Positions 7,952 to 16,388 of a DNA stretch of 64,000 nt are shown one piece after another. The DNA comes from Oscillospiraceae bacterium (lineage in GTDB: Bacteria; Bacillota; Clostridia; Oscillospirales; Oscillospiraceae). Numbering within the stretch: position 1 is the stretch's first letter; each line of letters begins with the position of its first letter. The stretch lies in contig CAJTGJ010000003.1 in the NCBI GenBank assembly GCA_910575695.1, forward strand, positions 147,055 through 211,054, read 5' to 3'. The translations under genes and the position numbers were made by a program. Under the pieces are notes generated by a model that saw nothing but the letters and a program-made list of their open reading frames with translations, had not been told where the DNA came from and searched no databases.

Positions 7952-10251
7952 TGGGTGCGCCGACACTGTTTGGCATCCGCCACCTGTCCCCGGCGGCGGC
8001 GTACCACCTGCGCCGGGCGCTGGACAAGGCCCGGCCCGGCCTGGTGCTGGTGGAGGGCCCCAGCGATCTCAATGATCAGATGGAATGGCTTTGCCATCCT
8101 GAGACGCAGTTCCCCGCGGCCATCATGGCCTACACCAGGGAAGCTCCGGTGCGAACGATTTTGTACCCCTTTGCCGTCTATTCCCCGGAAATCCAGGCCA
8201 TTTTGTGGTCCAACGAGCACGGGATACCGTGCCGGTTCATGGATCTGCCCTCGTCGGTATTTCTGGGGATGAAACCCTGGTTTGCGCCCGTTCCCGAGGA
8301 AAATGAGGAAGGGGAGGGCGGAGCCGGGGAAGCGGCCCGGTCCGAGGAACCCGCCCAGACCACGGAGAGCGTCTACCGCCGCCTGGAAACCCTGACCGGG
8401 GAGGACCACGACACCTTCTGGGAGCGCACCTTTGAACAGCTGGACAGCGGGGCGTTCCAGACCGCCAACAACACCTTCGGGCGCCAGCTCCGGGCGGCAT
8501 CGGCGGACGATGCCCGCCGCACGGCGGAAACCGTGGTGCGGGAGGCCTATATGAAGCGGGTGATCGCCCAGGCCGCGTCCGATGGCATTCCACCGGAAAA
8601 GATTTTCTGTGTATGCGGCTCCTTCCATGTGGCGGGGCTGGAGGAAAACCAGCCCATGACCGACGAGGAGGAAGCGGCCCTGCCCCGGGCGGATTCCTGC
8701 GTCACGCTGATGCCCTATTCGTACTACCGGCTGTCCTCCCGCTCCGGCTACGGGGCGGGGAACAGGGCCCCGGCCTACTTTGAACTGCTCTGGGACGCGC
8801 TGAACGGGGACGGCGTGGGCCAGACGGCATACCTGTACCTGACCCGTCTCGCCGCCGCCCACCGGAAGGCGGGGAACCTGGTGTCCTCCGCCGAGGTCAT
8901 TGAGGCCGTGCGGCTGGCGGATACCCTGGCCGCCCTGCGGGGGAGCAGATACCCCGCCCTGTCCGACCTGCGGGACGCGTCCGTCACCACCATGGGCCAC
9001 GGCAGCTTTTCCGAGCTGGCAATCGCGGCGGCGGACACGGAAATCGGCAGAAAAATCGGCTTTCTCCCCGAGGGCGTGGCCCGCACGTCGGTGCAGGAGG
9101 ATTTTTACCGCCAGCTCAAGGCCCTGCGGCTGGAGAAGTACCGCACGGCGGAGCTCCAGCGGCTCGACCTGGATCTGCGGGAAAAGCTGAACGTGAAGTC
9201 GGAGGCGGCGGCATCAGGCGATTTGCGGCGCTCCTTCTTCCTCCACCGCCTGCGGGTGCTGGGGGTGCATTTCGCCGCCCTTCTGCCCTCCCGGCAGGAC
9301 GGGGCCAACTGGGGCGAATATTGGGAACTGCGCTGGACGCCGGAGGCGGAGATCGAGATCGTGGAATCCGCCCTGATGGGGGAGACCATCGAGGGCGCGG
9401 CGGCGTTCGCCCTGAAGGAGCGGGCGGACAGCAGCGCGTCCATCGCCGAAGCCGCCGCTATCTTCCAGGACGCGTTTTTATGCGGTATGCCCGCCGCCGC
9501 GGCCCACGCGCTGGCTGTTTTCCAGGGCCTTTCGGTGGATTCCGCCGCCATTTCGGAGGTGGCGGAGACCGCCTCCCGGCTGTCGCTGGTGGTGCGGTAC
9601 GGCGATCTGCGGCGGTTTGACCCGGCCCCGGTTATCCCGCTGATCCAGCAGCTTTACCTGCGGGCCTGTCTGACGCTGTCCGGGGCCTGCGTGTGCGACT
9701 TGAAAGCCGCCCCGGAAGTGTGCCGGGCCATGGACCTGCTCAACGTCCTCCAGCTCAATCACGACTTCCTGGACGAAACGCGGTGGGTGGATCTGCTGGC
9801 GGATATCTCCGACCGGGACGACCTGAACACCCGCTGCTCGGGCTTCGCCATGGCCATCCTGCTGGAGCGGGGAAAGGCGGACGAGGCCCTGCTGTCCCGG
9901 GAGGTGGCCCGGCGGCTGTCCCCCGGGGTGCCCGCGGACCTGGGCGCAGGCTGGTTCGAGGGGCTGGCGGGGAAGAACCGCTATGCCCTCATTGCCCGTT
10001 TGTCCCTGTGGCGGCAGCTGGACGACTACCTCAGCGGCCTGGACGACGAGACCTTCCGTCGGGCGCTGGTGTTCCTGCGGCGGGCCTTCGCGGATTTTTC
10101 CCCCGGCGAGAAAAACGACATCGCGGAAAACCTGGGGGAAATCTGGGGCGTCACGCCTCAGCAGGCCGCAGAGGTCCTGATGAACGACCTGACCGGGCCG
10201 GAGCAGGCGGTATTGGAGGGCCTGGACGAGTTCGATTTTGATGACATTTAG
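7951..10251 (+). CDS. large protein with TIKI/TraB-like GxxH motifs (DUF5682-like)
   Basis: 766 residues from the ATG at 7951, overlapping the MoxR stop. The N-terminal ~240 residues carry two GxxH motifs: G8-I-R-H11, followed by LVEGPSD with Glu35, and G223-S-F-H226. Paired GxxH motifs with a conserved Glu are the signature of the TIKI/TraB/ChaN/EreA superfamily, which includes metalloproteases and esterases. That link is my own motif reading. The remaining ~520 residues are helical, with no motif I recognise. There is no signal peptide, so a cytoplasmic hydrolase served by the MoxR/VWA pair is a reasonable hypothesis. Four bases separate it from the next ribosome site. Confidence 0.65.
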   Translation: MGAPTLFGIRHLSPAAAYHLRRALDKARPGLVLVEGPSDLNDQMEWLCHPETQFPAAIMAYTREAPVRTILYPFAVYSPEIQAILWSNEHGIPCRFMDLPSSVFLGMKPWFAPVPEENEEGEGGAGEAARSEEPAQTTESVYRRLETLTGEDHDTFWERTFEQLDSGAFQTANNTFGRQLRAASADDARRTAETVVREAYMKRVIAQAASDGIPPEKIFCVCGSFHVAGLEENQPMTDEEEAALPRADSCVTLMPYSYYRLSSRSGYGAGNRAPAYFELLWDALNGDGVGQTAYLYLTRLAAAHRKAGNLVSSAEVIEAVRLADTLAALRGSRYPALSDLRDASVTTMGHGSFSELAIAAADTEIGRKIGFLPEGVARTSVQEDFYRQLKALRLEKYRTAELQRLDLDLREKLNVKSEAAASGDLRRSFFLHRLRVLGVHFAALLPSRQDGANWGEYWELRWTPEAEIEIVESALMGETIEGAAAFALKERADSSASIAEAAAIFQDAFLCGMPAAAAHALAVFQGLSVDSAAISEVAETASRLSLVVRYGDLRRFDPAPVIPLIQQLYLRACLTLSGACVCDLKAAPEVCRAMDLLNVLQLNHDFLDETRWVDLLADISDRDDLNTRCSGFAMAILLERGKADEALLSREVARRLSPGVPADLGAGWFEGLAGKNRYALIARLSLWRQLDDYLSGLDDETFRRALVFLRRAFADFSPGEKNDIAENLGEIWGVTPQQAAEVLMNDLTGPEQAVLEGLDEFDFDDI

Positions 10252-10263
10252 GAGGTGCGCGTC

Positions 10264-11439
10264 ATGGCGCAATCCGAACAACTATCCCGGTGGCGGCTGA
10301 TCCTCGGCTCGGAGACGGAGGAATCCTTTGCCAACATGGGCGGCGGCGGGCTGTCCCAGGACGAGCTTTTGATGGACGGGGCGCTGGCCGCCATCTACGG
10401 CGGACCCGGCGAGGGATTCGACGGCGGGCAGAGAGCCGCCGGCGGGGCCGGACGGGGGCCGTCCTCCCCGGTAATCTCCAAATGGCTGGGGGATTTGCGC
10501 TCCCTGTTCGACCCGGAGATCGTGGCGGTGGTGCAGAACGACGCCATCGAGCGCAAGGGGCTGAAGCAGCTCCTGCTGGAGCCGGAACTGCTGGAGGGGC
10601 TGGAGCCGGATTTGAACCTGGCGTCCACCCTGCTGATGCTCAAGGACCAGATCCCCAAAAAATCCAAGGAATCCGCCCGGAAGTTCATCCGCAAAATTGT
10701 GGAGGAGATCAATAAGATGCTGGAAAACGACGTGCGGCGGGCGGTGACGGCGGCGCTGAACCGCCGGGCCCACTCGCCTCTGCCGTCGGCCAGCGCCATT
10801 GATTTTCCATATACTATCCGGCGGAATCTGCAAAATTATAACCCGGAGCTGAAGGCCGTCATCCCGGAACGGGTGTTTTTCTTCGACCGCTCCAGCAAAA
10901 TCAACCGCTGGCACATTATCCTGGACATCGACCAGAGCGGTTCCATGGGGCAGTCCATCATCTATTCCTCGGTGCTGTCCTGCGTTCTGGCGTCCATGTC
11001 GGCGGTGAAAACCAGCGTGGTGGCTTTCGACACCCAGATCATGGACCTGACACCCCTGTGCGCCGACCCGGTGGACCTGCTGTTCGGCTTCCAGATGGGG
11101 GGCGGAACCGATATCGCCAAGTCCATCGCCTACTGCCAGGGATTGATCGAGGCGCCCGCCAAAACCATGTTCTTTCTGATCTCCGACCTCTGCGAGGGCG
11201 GAAACCGGGCGGCCCTTCTGCGCCGGGTGGAGGAGCTGAAAGCCGCCGGGGTGACGGTGGTGGTGCTGCTGGCCATCGCGGACGGCGGGAAGCCCTTCTA
11301 CGACCCGGAGACCGCCCGGCGGATCGCCGCTATGGACATCCCCTGCTTTGCCTGCGCCCCGGAGCGTCTGCCGGAGCTGCTGGAGCGGTGCCTCAAGGGC
11401 CAGAGCCTGGACGGGCTGGCGGACCAGGGGAAAAAATAA
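10264..11439 (+). CDS. VWA domain protein (CoxE-like) with intact MIDAS
   Basis: 391 residues from the ATG at 10264 (AGGAGGT upstream). The N-terminal ~200 residues are helical with a Gly-rich segment. The C-terminal von Willebrand A domain has a perfect MIDAS metal site, D223-x-S225-G-S227 (DIDQSGSMG), and the downstream MIDAS Thr in GGGTDIAKS. VWA proteins of this class bind the MoxR ATPase and couple its cycle to a client. The client may be the GxxH protein or the SWIM protein of the same operon (inference). Confidence 0.9.
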   Translation: MAQSEQLSRWRLILGSETEESFANMGGGGLSQDELLMDGALAAIYGGPGEGFDGGQRAAGGAGRGPSSPVISKWLGDLRSLFDPEIVAVVQNDAIERKGLKQLLLEPELLEGLEPDLNLASTLLMLKDQIPKKSKESARKFIRKIVEEINKMLENDVRRAVTAALNRRAHSPLPSASAIDFPYTIRRNLQNYNPELKAVIPERVFFFDRSSKINRWHIILDIDQSGSMGQSIIYSSVLSCVLASMSAVKTSVVAFDTQIMDLTPLCADPVDLLFGFQMGGGTDIAKSIAYCQGLIEAPAKTMFFLISDLCEGGNRAALLRRVEELKAAGVTVVVLLAIADGGKPFYDPETARRIAAMDIPCFACAPERLPELLERCLKGQSLDGLADQGKK

Positions 11440-11451
11440 GGGAGATAAACC

Positions 11452-11658
11452 GTGTACATCGCAGGAAAGTATTGGGAACATTACATCGGCGACAGCCTGA
11501 CGCTGGTGGAATACCTGGCCGGCAAAGGGACGGACGAGCGTTCACTCAGGGAGATTTTTGCCAGCTTTGGGCTGGATAAGCTGGAGGGCGGGGTCCGCCG
11601 CCCGGAGGAGGATATGCGGGAGCTGGCGGCGCTGCGGGAAGAGCTGTACGGCCTCTGA
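11452..11658 (+). CDS. small 68-residue protein closing the operon
   Basis: GTG start at 11452 with GGGAG about 7 bases upstream; the stop lies just before a strong terminator. The protein is acidic and helical, with no Cys pair, signal peptide or membrane segment. It is short enough to be missed by annotation. Its position 12 bases after the VWA gene, with its own ribosome site, argues that it is real. Function unknown; an adaptor or regulator of the AAA+/VWA pair is possible. Confidence 0.65.
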   Translation: MYIAGKYWEHYIGDSLTLVEYLAGKGTDERSLREIFASFGLDKLEGGVRRPEEDMRELAALREELYGL

Positions 11659-11667
11659 ACTGCGCGG

Positions 11668-11704
11668 AAACGGGCGGCGCTTTGCTGGCGCCGCCCGTTT
11701 TCTG
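11668..11704 (+). terminator. bidirectional rho-independent terminator
   Basis: ACGGGCGGCGC pairs with GCGCCGCCCGT around TTTGCTG, followed by TTTTC. It lies between the convergent SWIM/VWA operon and the Dlt-like operon and can serve both. Confidence 0.85.
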
Positions 11705-11733
11705 CTGTTTGTTCGCTGATTTGTTCCCAGCAG

Positions 11734-12711
11734 TCAGGTCCGTTCCTCCGGATAGACCACGCCCCATTCACGGCGAAGATTGGACATCAGCGCCATCACA
11801 TCCACAGTGAGGGGGAGCAGCATATCCCCCTCCCCCCGGACAGCCGCCTCCATGTCGTTCAGCTCGTACAGCAGGGCGTCGGCGGTAAGTCCGGCCCGCA
11901 CGGTTTCCCGCTGTCCGGTGGCGGCGTCCACAATGACGGCCTGGTCCGCCCGGGGGTAGTCCATGATCTCAATATACCCCTTCTCGCAGGAAATGACCGC
12001 CCGCTTGGGCTGTTTGGAGTGGAGGGAGATCGTGGCGGAAACCATTTGGCCCTCCCGGTTCACCATGGCGACGGCGGCGCTCTCGTCCACGCCGGTGGGG
12101 GCTTTCTGGACGAAGGAGCTCACCTGATTCGGATTGGACTGGAGAAACAGGCGGGCCAGGGACAGGGCGTATACGCCGATGTCCAGCAGGGCGCCTCCCG
12201 CCAGCGCCGGATTGAAAAAGCGGTTGGACATATCGTATTCCTTGAAGCTGCCGAAACTGACCTGGATCAGGTTCACCCGGCCCAGCCCGGCCATTTTCTG
12301 GCGCAGAACCCGGTAGAGGGGCATATGGTAGATGGTCATGGCCTCGGCCAGCACGACGTGGTGCGCCCGCGCCAGACGGACCGCCCGCTCCAGCTCGTCA
12401 CTGTTGAGGGTGATGGCTTTCTCGCACAGCACGTGCTTGCCCTGGGACAGAGCCTGCTCCAGACAGGCGATGTGGGTGTTGTGAGGGGTGGCCAGGTAGA
12501 TGATGTCAATTTCCGGGTCGGTGAACATCTGGCGGCAGTCGCGGTAAACCTTTTTGATGCCGTACTGCCGGGCAAAGGCCGCCGCCTTTTCATAGGTGCG
12601 GTTTCCCACCGCGTCCGGGGTGCGGCCCGCGGCGCGGAATGCCGCGGCCATTTGGTGGGCGATGCCGCCCGCGCCCAGGATCGCCCAGCGGAGCCGCTTG
12701 GTTTCCTCCAT
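11734..12711 (-). CDS. Gfo/Idh/MocA family oxidoreductase
   Basis: 325 residues. The Rossmann NAD(P)-binding motif is GAGGIA (13-18). The family catalytic-lysine segment is CEKAITLN (Lys98), where most members read EKP. The C-terminal half matches the usual substrate domain (GGALLDIGVY). These enzymes oxidise or reduce sugar derivatives, polyols or related compounds. It is the last gene of the minus operon that starts with the Dlt-like ligase and follows the SGNH/deacetylase gene by 29 bases. A role in making the group or glycan handled by that operon is inference; the substrate is unknown. Confidence 0.9.
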   Translation of the reverse strand: MEETKRLRWAILGAGGIAHQMAAAFRAAGRTPDAVGNRTYEKAAAFARQYGIKKVYRDCRQMFTDPEIDIIYLATPHNTHIACLEQALSQGKHVLCEKAITLNSDELERAVRLARAHHVVLAEAMTIYHMPLYRVLRQKMAGLGRVNLIQVSFGSFKEYDMSNRFFNPALAGGALLDIGVYALSLARLFLQSNPNQVSSFVQKAPTGVDESAAVAMVNREGQMVSATISLHSKQPKRAVISCEKGYIEIMDYPRADQAVIVDAATGQRETVRAGLTADALLYELNDMEAAVRGEGDMLLPLTVDVMALMSNLRREWGVVYPEERT

Positions 12712-12740
12712 GGTCAGGACCTGCCTTTCCTATAGCGGTG

Positions 12741-14579
12741 TCAAGGGGGACTGTTTTCCAGCAGGGCCAGCAGGCCCTCGCCGGTCATGCTCTCGTCGAT
12801 ATTGAAGCGGTTCATGCACAGCAGGCTTTGGGGGATGCCCTTGACGATGGTGTTGATTCCCGGGCTGATGGTGACGGTGGCATAGATGCCCGCCTCCTGG
12901 AGCAGGATCTCGCTGAGGGTCTCATGGGCGCCGTAGGGGTAGGCCAGTATGTCCACATCGCCCCCCAGGATGGGGCGGAGCAGCTCGTTCTGCCTGCGGC
13001 AGTCCTCCCGGAGAAAGGCGGCGTACGCCTCCTCTGTCTCGTCCTCCCGGCGCAGGATGCCCTGCCGGATGGGGTCCGGGTCCCGGCCCTCCACCTCGTG
13101 GAAGTCGTAGCCGTGGCTGCCGATGGTAATCAGGCCGGTGTCCATCATCTCCCTGGCCTGCTCCAGGGAGAAATGGGGCCGCATGGCCACGCCGGTATCC
13201 TTGTAGGTGTCCTTGCCCACCGAGCATCCGATGACGAAAATGGTGGCGTTCATCCCGTATTTCTCCAAAATGGGCAGGCCGTAGGTCATATTGCTCAGAT
13301 AGCCGTCGTCAAAGGTGATGACGATGGGTTTTTCCGGCAGCTCCGCCCCCTGCTCCACGTAGGCCCGCAGGTCGGCCAGCGTCACGGAGGTGTATCCCGC
13401 CTGGGCCAGGGCGGCGATCTGTTCCTCCATCTGGGCGGCGGGGAGGGAATCGCCCTCCAGGTCATGGTACATCAGGATGGGCACCTGGGTGGAGTATTCA
13501 GCGGCGTCCGGGTCCGGGACATCCCAGTAGCCCGCCATGTGCTCCGCCACGTTGTCCGCTGTCACGTAGACGCCGAAATCCGCCGGAACGTATACCGATT
13601 CGTCGCCGAACACCCGGGCCAGCGCCATTTTGCCCACGCAGTTGCGGAAATGGGTGGTGTCATAGAAATAGCGGGGGTCCCGGCTGACGGAGCTGGAGGA
13701 AAAATCCCAGAAGGGGGTAATCTCCGCCAGGGAGGTGTAGAACCGCTCCACCTCCTGCCGGGGGAGCTGGGCCAGATAGTCGTAATACAGCGGGGGCGTG
13801 ACCACCAGGAAGTTCACCCCCGCCTCCCGGCACAGGTCCCGGATGGCCGCGACGCTTTCCAGGCACTGGTCCATCTGGGTGAGCCGGGAATCAAAGCGGG
13901 GATAGTTCAGAAATTCCGGATAGGCCGCCAGATAGGAATCCAGACTGCCGATGTGCTCCACATCCCGCCGGGACTTGTCATAAGCGCCGCTCTCCACGTC
14001 GAATACGTCATGGACGTCCTGGATCATGCTGTCTGTGCCCAGCTTTTTCAGCTTTTCCCAGCCGTAGCGGGGGTTGGCAAACAGATAGCGGGCATAAAAG
14101 GGGATGGGAGAGCTGCCGTCCGCCTGCCAGGGCATGGCGTCGGTGAGGGAATCGTTCTGGAAGCCGTAGCTCTGGGCGTACCCCTCATACACATTGAGCA
14201 CCAGATTTTTCACCGTATAGTGGTCAATCAGATACCGGGCGTACTGCTCCACGTCCTGCATATCCGCGCCGTACATGATGAGGTTGTAGAAGCTGGCGTC
14301 AAAGTATTCGTCCAGCTGCTCCTTGGGGAAGGAGCTGGTGGAGGAACAGCCGATGATGTAGGAGTCGTACGCCCCATGGTGCTGCTCCAGGTAGGAGAAT
14401 TTGGCCGTCCGGGGGTTGTTGGTCTCGTTGTAGGACCACCAGCCCAGCACCCGGTCGCCAAAGACGCCGAAGGGGTCGGTGAGGAAATTGAACAGCCCCA
14501 GCCCCGCCCCCAGCAGGACCACGGACAGGGCGAACAGCGCCAGCCAGCCCCTGGAGGATAATTTGTGTTTCGATGCCAT
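12741..14579 (-). CDS. membrane-anchored SGNH-like (DltD/AlgX-like) plus polysaccharide deacetylase fusion
   Basis: 612 residues. Residues 1-11 are basic and 12-33 form a membrane anchor, so the rest should be outside the cell. Residues ~70-330 look like an SGNH/DltD-type acyl-handling domain: nucleophile motif GCSST (77-81) and a C-terminal D307-x-x-H310. Residues ~365-580 are a NodB polysaccharide deacetylase domain: TFDDGY (422-427), a metal-histidine segment with H489 and H494, and LAYPYG as motif 3. Separate proteins usually carry these activities; here a putative acyl-transfer step and an N-deacetylation step are fused. It follows the MBOAT gene by 12 bases. Confidence 0.8.
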   Translation of the reverse strand: MASKHKLSSRGWLALFALSVVLLGAGLGLFNFLTDPFGVFGDRVLGWWSYNETNNPRTAKFSYLEQHHGAYDSYIIGCSSTSSFPKEQLDEYFDASFYNLIMYGADMQDVEQYARYLIDHYTVKNLVLNVYEGYAQSYGFQNDSLTDAMPWQADGSSPIPFYARYLFANPRYGWEKLKKLGTDSMIQDVHDVFDVESGAYDKSRRDVEHIGSLDSYLAAYPEFLNYPRFDSRLTQMDQCLESVAAIRDLCREAGVNFLVVTPPLYYDYLAQLPRQEVERFYTSLAEITPFWDFSSSSVSRDPRYFYDTTHFRNCVGKMALARVFGDESVYVPADFGVYVTADNVAEHMAGYWDVPDPDAAEYSTQVPILMYHDLEGDSLPAAQMEEQIAALAQAGYTSVTLADLRAYVEQGAELPEKPIVITFDDGYLSNMTYGLPILEKYGMNATIFVIGCSVGKDTYKDTGVAMRPHFSLEQAREMMDTGLITIGSHGYDFHEVEGRDPDPIRQGILRREDETEEAYAAFLREDCRRQNELLRPILGGDVDILAYPYGAHETLSEILLQEAGIYATVTISPGINTIVKGIPQSLLCMNRFNIDESMTGEGLLALLENSPP

Positions 14580-14591
14580 AGCGTTCTCCTG

Positions 14592-16136
14592 TCAATACTG
14601 CTGATAGATAAATTCCGAGGCGATATAATCCCCACGCATGACGCCCAGGAGCAGAATCACCGCCAACGGAATCAGGATTGCCGCCCACTGGACCAGCCAG
14701 TGCTGCCGCTCCAGCGCCAGACGGGCGTGCCCGCCCCGCTCCTGGAAGCACTCCACCGCCAGGATGACCGCCATCCCCGCAAATACGATGAGGATATCCC
14801 AGCCGGTGAGGCCCAGGGCCAGCATCCGCCCGTCCCACAACGCGGCCAGCTCCGGGTCCAGCACGGTCATTTTCACCATCCACAGCGCCGCGCTGACGCT
14901 CCCCGCCCGGGAGAGGTAGCGGCCCAGGAACACAATCAAGGAGGTGCGCGCCATCTGGAACAGACGCCAGGGCAGGCTGTCCGTCCGGATATGCAGCCGT
15001 TCCCGCCAGCGCTGGAACCGGCCCTCCAGCAGAAGGGAGGCGGTGATGATGGTCCCGTTCCACAGGCCGAACAGGATATAGTGCAGCTCCACGCCGTGCC
15101 AGATGCCGATGAGGAAATACACGATAAAGGTGGCGGCGGAGGTGGGGATGATTTTGCCCAGCTTGCCCCTGATGTGCCGCCGGGTCCAATGGCCCAGCCG
15201 GATCAGCGGCTTGGACAGGGAAAGGGGGTAGAACACATAGTCCCGCATCCACTGGCCCAGAGTGATATGCCACCGCCGCCAGTAGTCCGCCAGGGAGACG
15301 GCGAACAGGGGGCGGCGGAAATTTTCCGCCAGCCGGATGCCGAACATCTGGGCCGCGCCCCGGGTGATGTCGATGCCGCCGGAGAAATCGCAGTAGAGCT
15401 GAATACAGTAGAACAGCACCCCGGCAAAGAGCATGGTGCCCCGGTACTGGGTGTAATTGCCGAACACGGTAGCCACGATGACTCCCGCCCGGTCGGAGAT
15501 GACCAGCTTTTTGAAATAGCCCCACATAGCCAGCTGGAGGCCGTATTTCAGGTTGTCCGCGTCAAAAGCGTGCCCAGCGGTGAGCTGGGGGCCCAAATCA
15601 CCGAAGCGGCTGATGGGTCCCTGGACCACCTGGGGAAAGAAGGACACGAACAGGGCGAATCTGGGCAGGCTTTTCTCCGGCGGGTATTTCCCCCGGTAGC
15701 AGTCGATGACATAGCCCACCGACTGGAACATATAGAAGGACAGCCCCAGAGGGAGCACCAGCCCCAGATCCGGCTTGGGCAGATGGAGCAGGCCGGCGGT
15801 GAGGTCCAGATATTTCACCACGTACAGCAGGCCGAAGTTGGCCAGTAATGCCAGCGCCGTCACGGCTTTTTTCCGCCGTTTGAGCCGTTCCGCCCCGGCC
15901 TTGTCCTCCTTGGGCAGAGCCTTGCGTCTGTCGTTGAGCGTCCCCAGCGCCCGGCCCGCCAGCCAGGTGGTCAGGGTGGTGAACAGCAGGTAGTCTATGG
16001 CCCACAGGCCGCCGGTCAGGTAAAACCCGTAGCTGGCCGCCAGCAGCACCACCCACTGGAGGCGCCGGGGGGCCAGGTAGTAGACCGCCAGCACCGCCAG
16101 CATAAAGACGGGGAATGCCCCCGATGTAAATGACAT
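14592..16136 (-). CDS. MBOAT O-acyltransferase (DltB/AlgI-like)
   Basis: 514 residues with about ten hydrophobic segments. The MBOAT signatures are present: WRRWHITL (His290) and GIWHGVE (His347, the catalytic histidine). The length is closer to AlgI than to DltB (~400). In Dlt-type systems this channel protein takes an acyl group from the carrier protein and passes it across the membrane to a surface polymer. It starts one base after the carrier stop, and the extracytoplasmic SGNH/deacetylase follows, giving the expected carrier, MBOAT, SGNH order. Confidence 0.92.
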   Translation of the reverse strand: MSFTSGAFPVFMLAVLAVYYLAPRRLQWVVLLAASYGFYLTGGLWAIDYLLFTTLTTWLAGRALGTLNDRRKALPKEDKAGAERLKRRKKAVTALALLANFGLLYVVKYLDLTAGLLHLPKPDLGLVLPLGLSFYMFQSVGYVIDCYRGKYPPEKSLPRFALFVSFFPQVVQGPISRFGDLGPQLTAGHAFDADNLKYGLQLAMWGYFKKLVISDRAGVIVATVFGNYTQYRGTMLFAGVLFYCIQLYCDFSGGIDITRGAAQMFGIRLAENFRRPLFAVSLADYWRRWHITLGQWMRDYVFYPLSLSKPLIRLGHWTRRHIRGKLGKIIPTSAATFIVYFLIGIWHGVELHYILFGLWNGTIITASLLLEGRFQRWRERLHIRTDSLPWRLFQMARTSLIVFLGRYLSRAGSVSAALWMVKMTVLDPELAALWDGRMLALGLTGWDILIVFAGMAVILAVECFQERGGHARLALERQHWLVQWAAILIPLAVILLLGVMRGDYIASEFIYQQY

Positions 16137-16137
16137 A

Positions 16138-16362
16138 TCAGTCCCTGCGGCTGTCGATGAGGTCCATCATGGCCCGGGCCGAGTTGAAGTTTTCCGGCAG
16201 GAGGTCGTCCACATTCAGCTCCACGCCGAACTCGTCCATGATCTCCCCCACGATGGACACAATGTCCAGGGATTCCAGGATGCCGTCGTCAATGAGGGCG
16301 GTCTCCTTCTCAAAGTCGATGCCCGGGCAGGTCTCGTTCAGAATTTTCAAAAGCTGTTCCAT
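16138..16362 (-). CDS. acyl/aminoacyl carrier protein (DltC-like)
   Basis: 74 residues, acidic and four-helical. The phosphopantetheine site is in ILESLDIV (Ser31). The small size matches DltC/ACP. It sits between the GNAT gene and the MBOAT gene in the same operon as the AMP-forming ligase, so it most likely accepts the residue activated by that ligase. Its ribosome site is visible as AAAGAGGAA before the ATG. Confidence 0.92.
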   Translation of the reverse strand: MEQLLKILNETCPGIDFEKETALIDDGILESLDIVSIVGEIMDEFGVELNVDDLLPENFNSARAMMDLIDSRRD

Positions 16363-16388
16363 GGTCAGTTCCTCTTTTCAAATTGTAG

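Noticed and set aside
12639..14561. 640-codon plus-strand frame
   Set aside because: Antisense to the SGNH/deacetylase fusion, whose catalytic motifs prove the minus strand.
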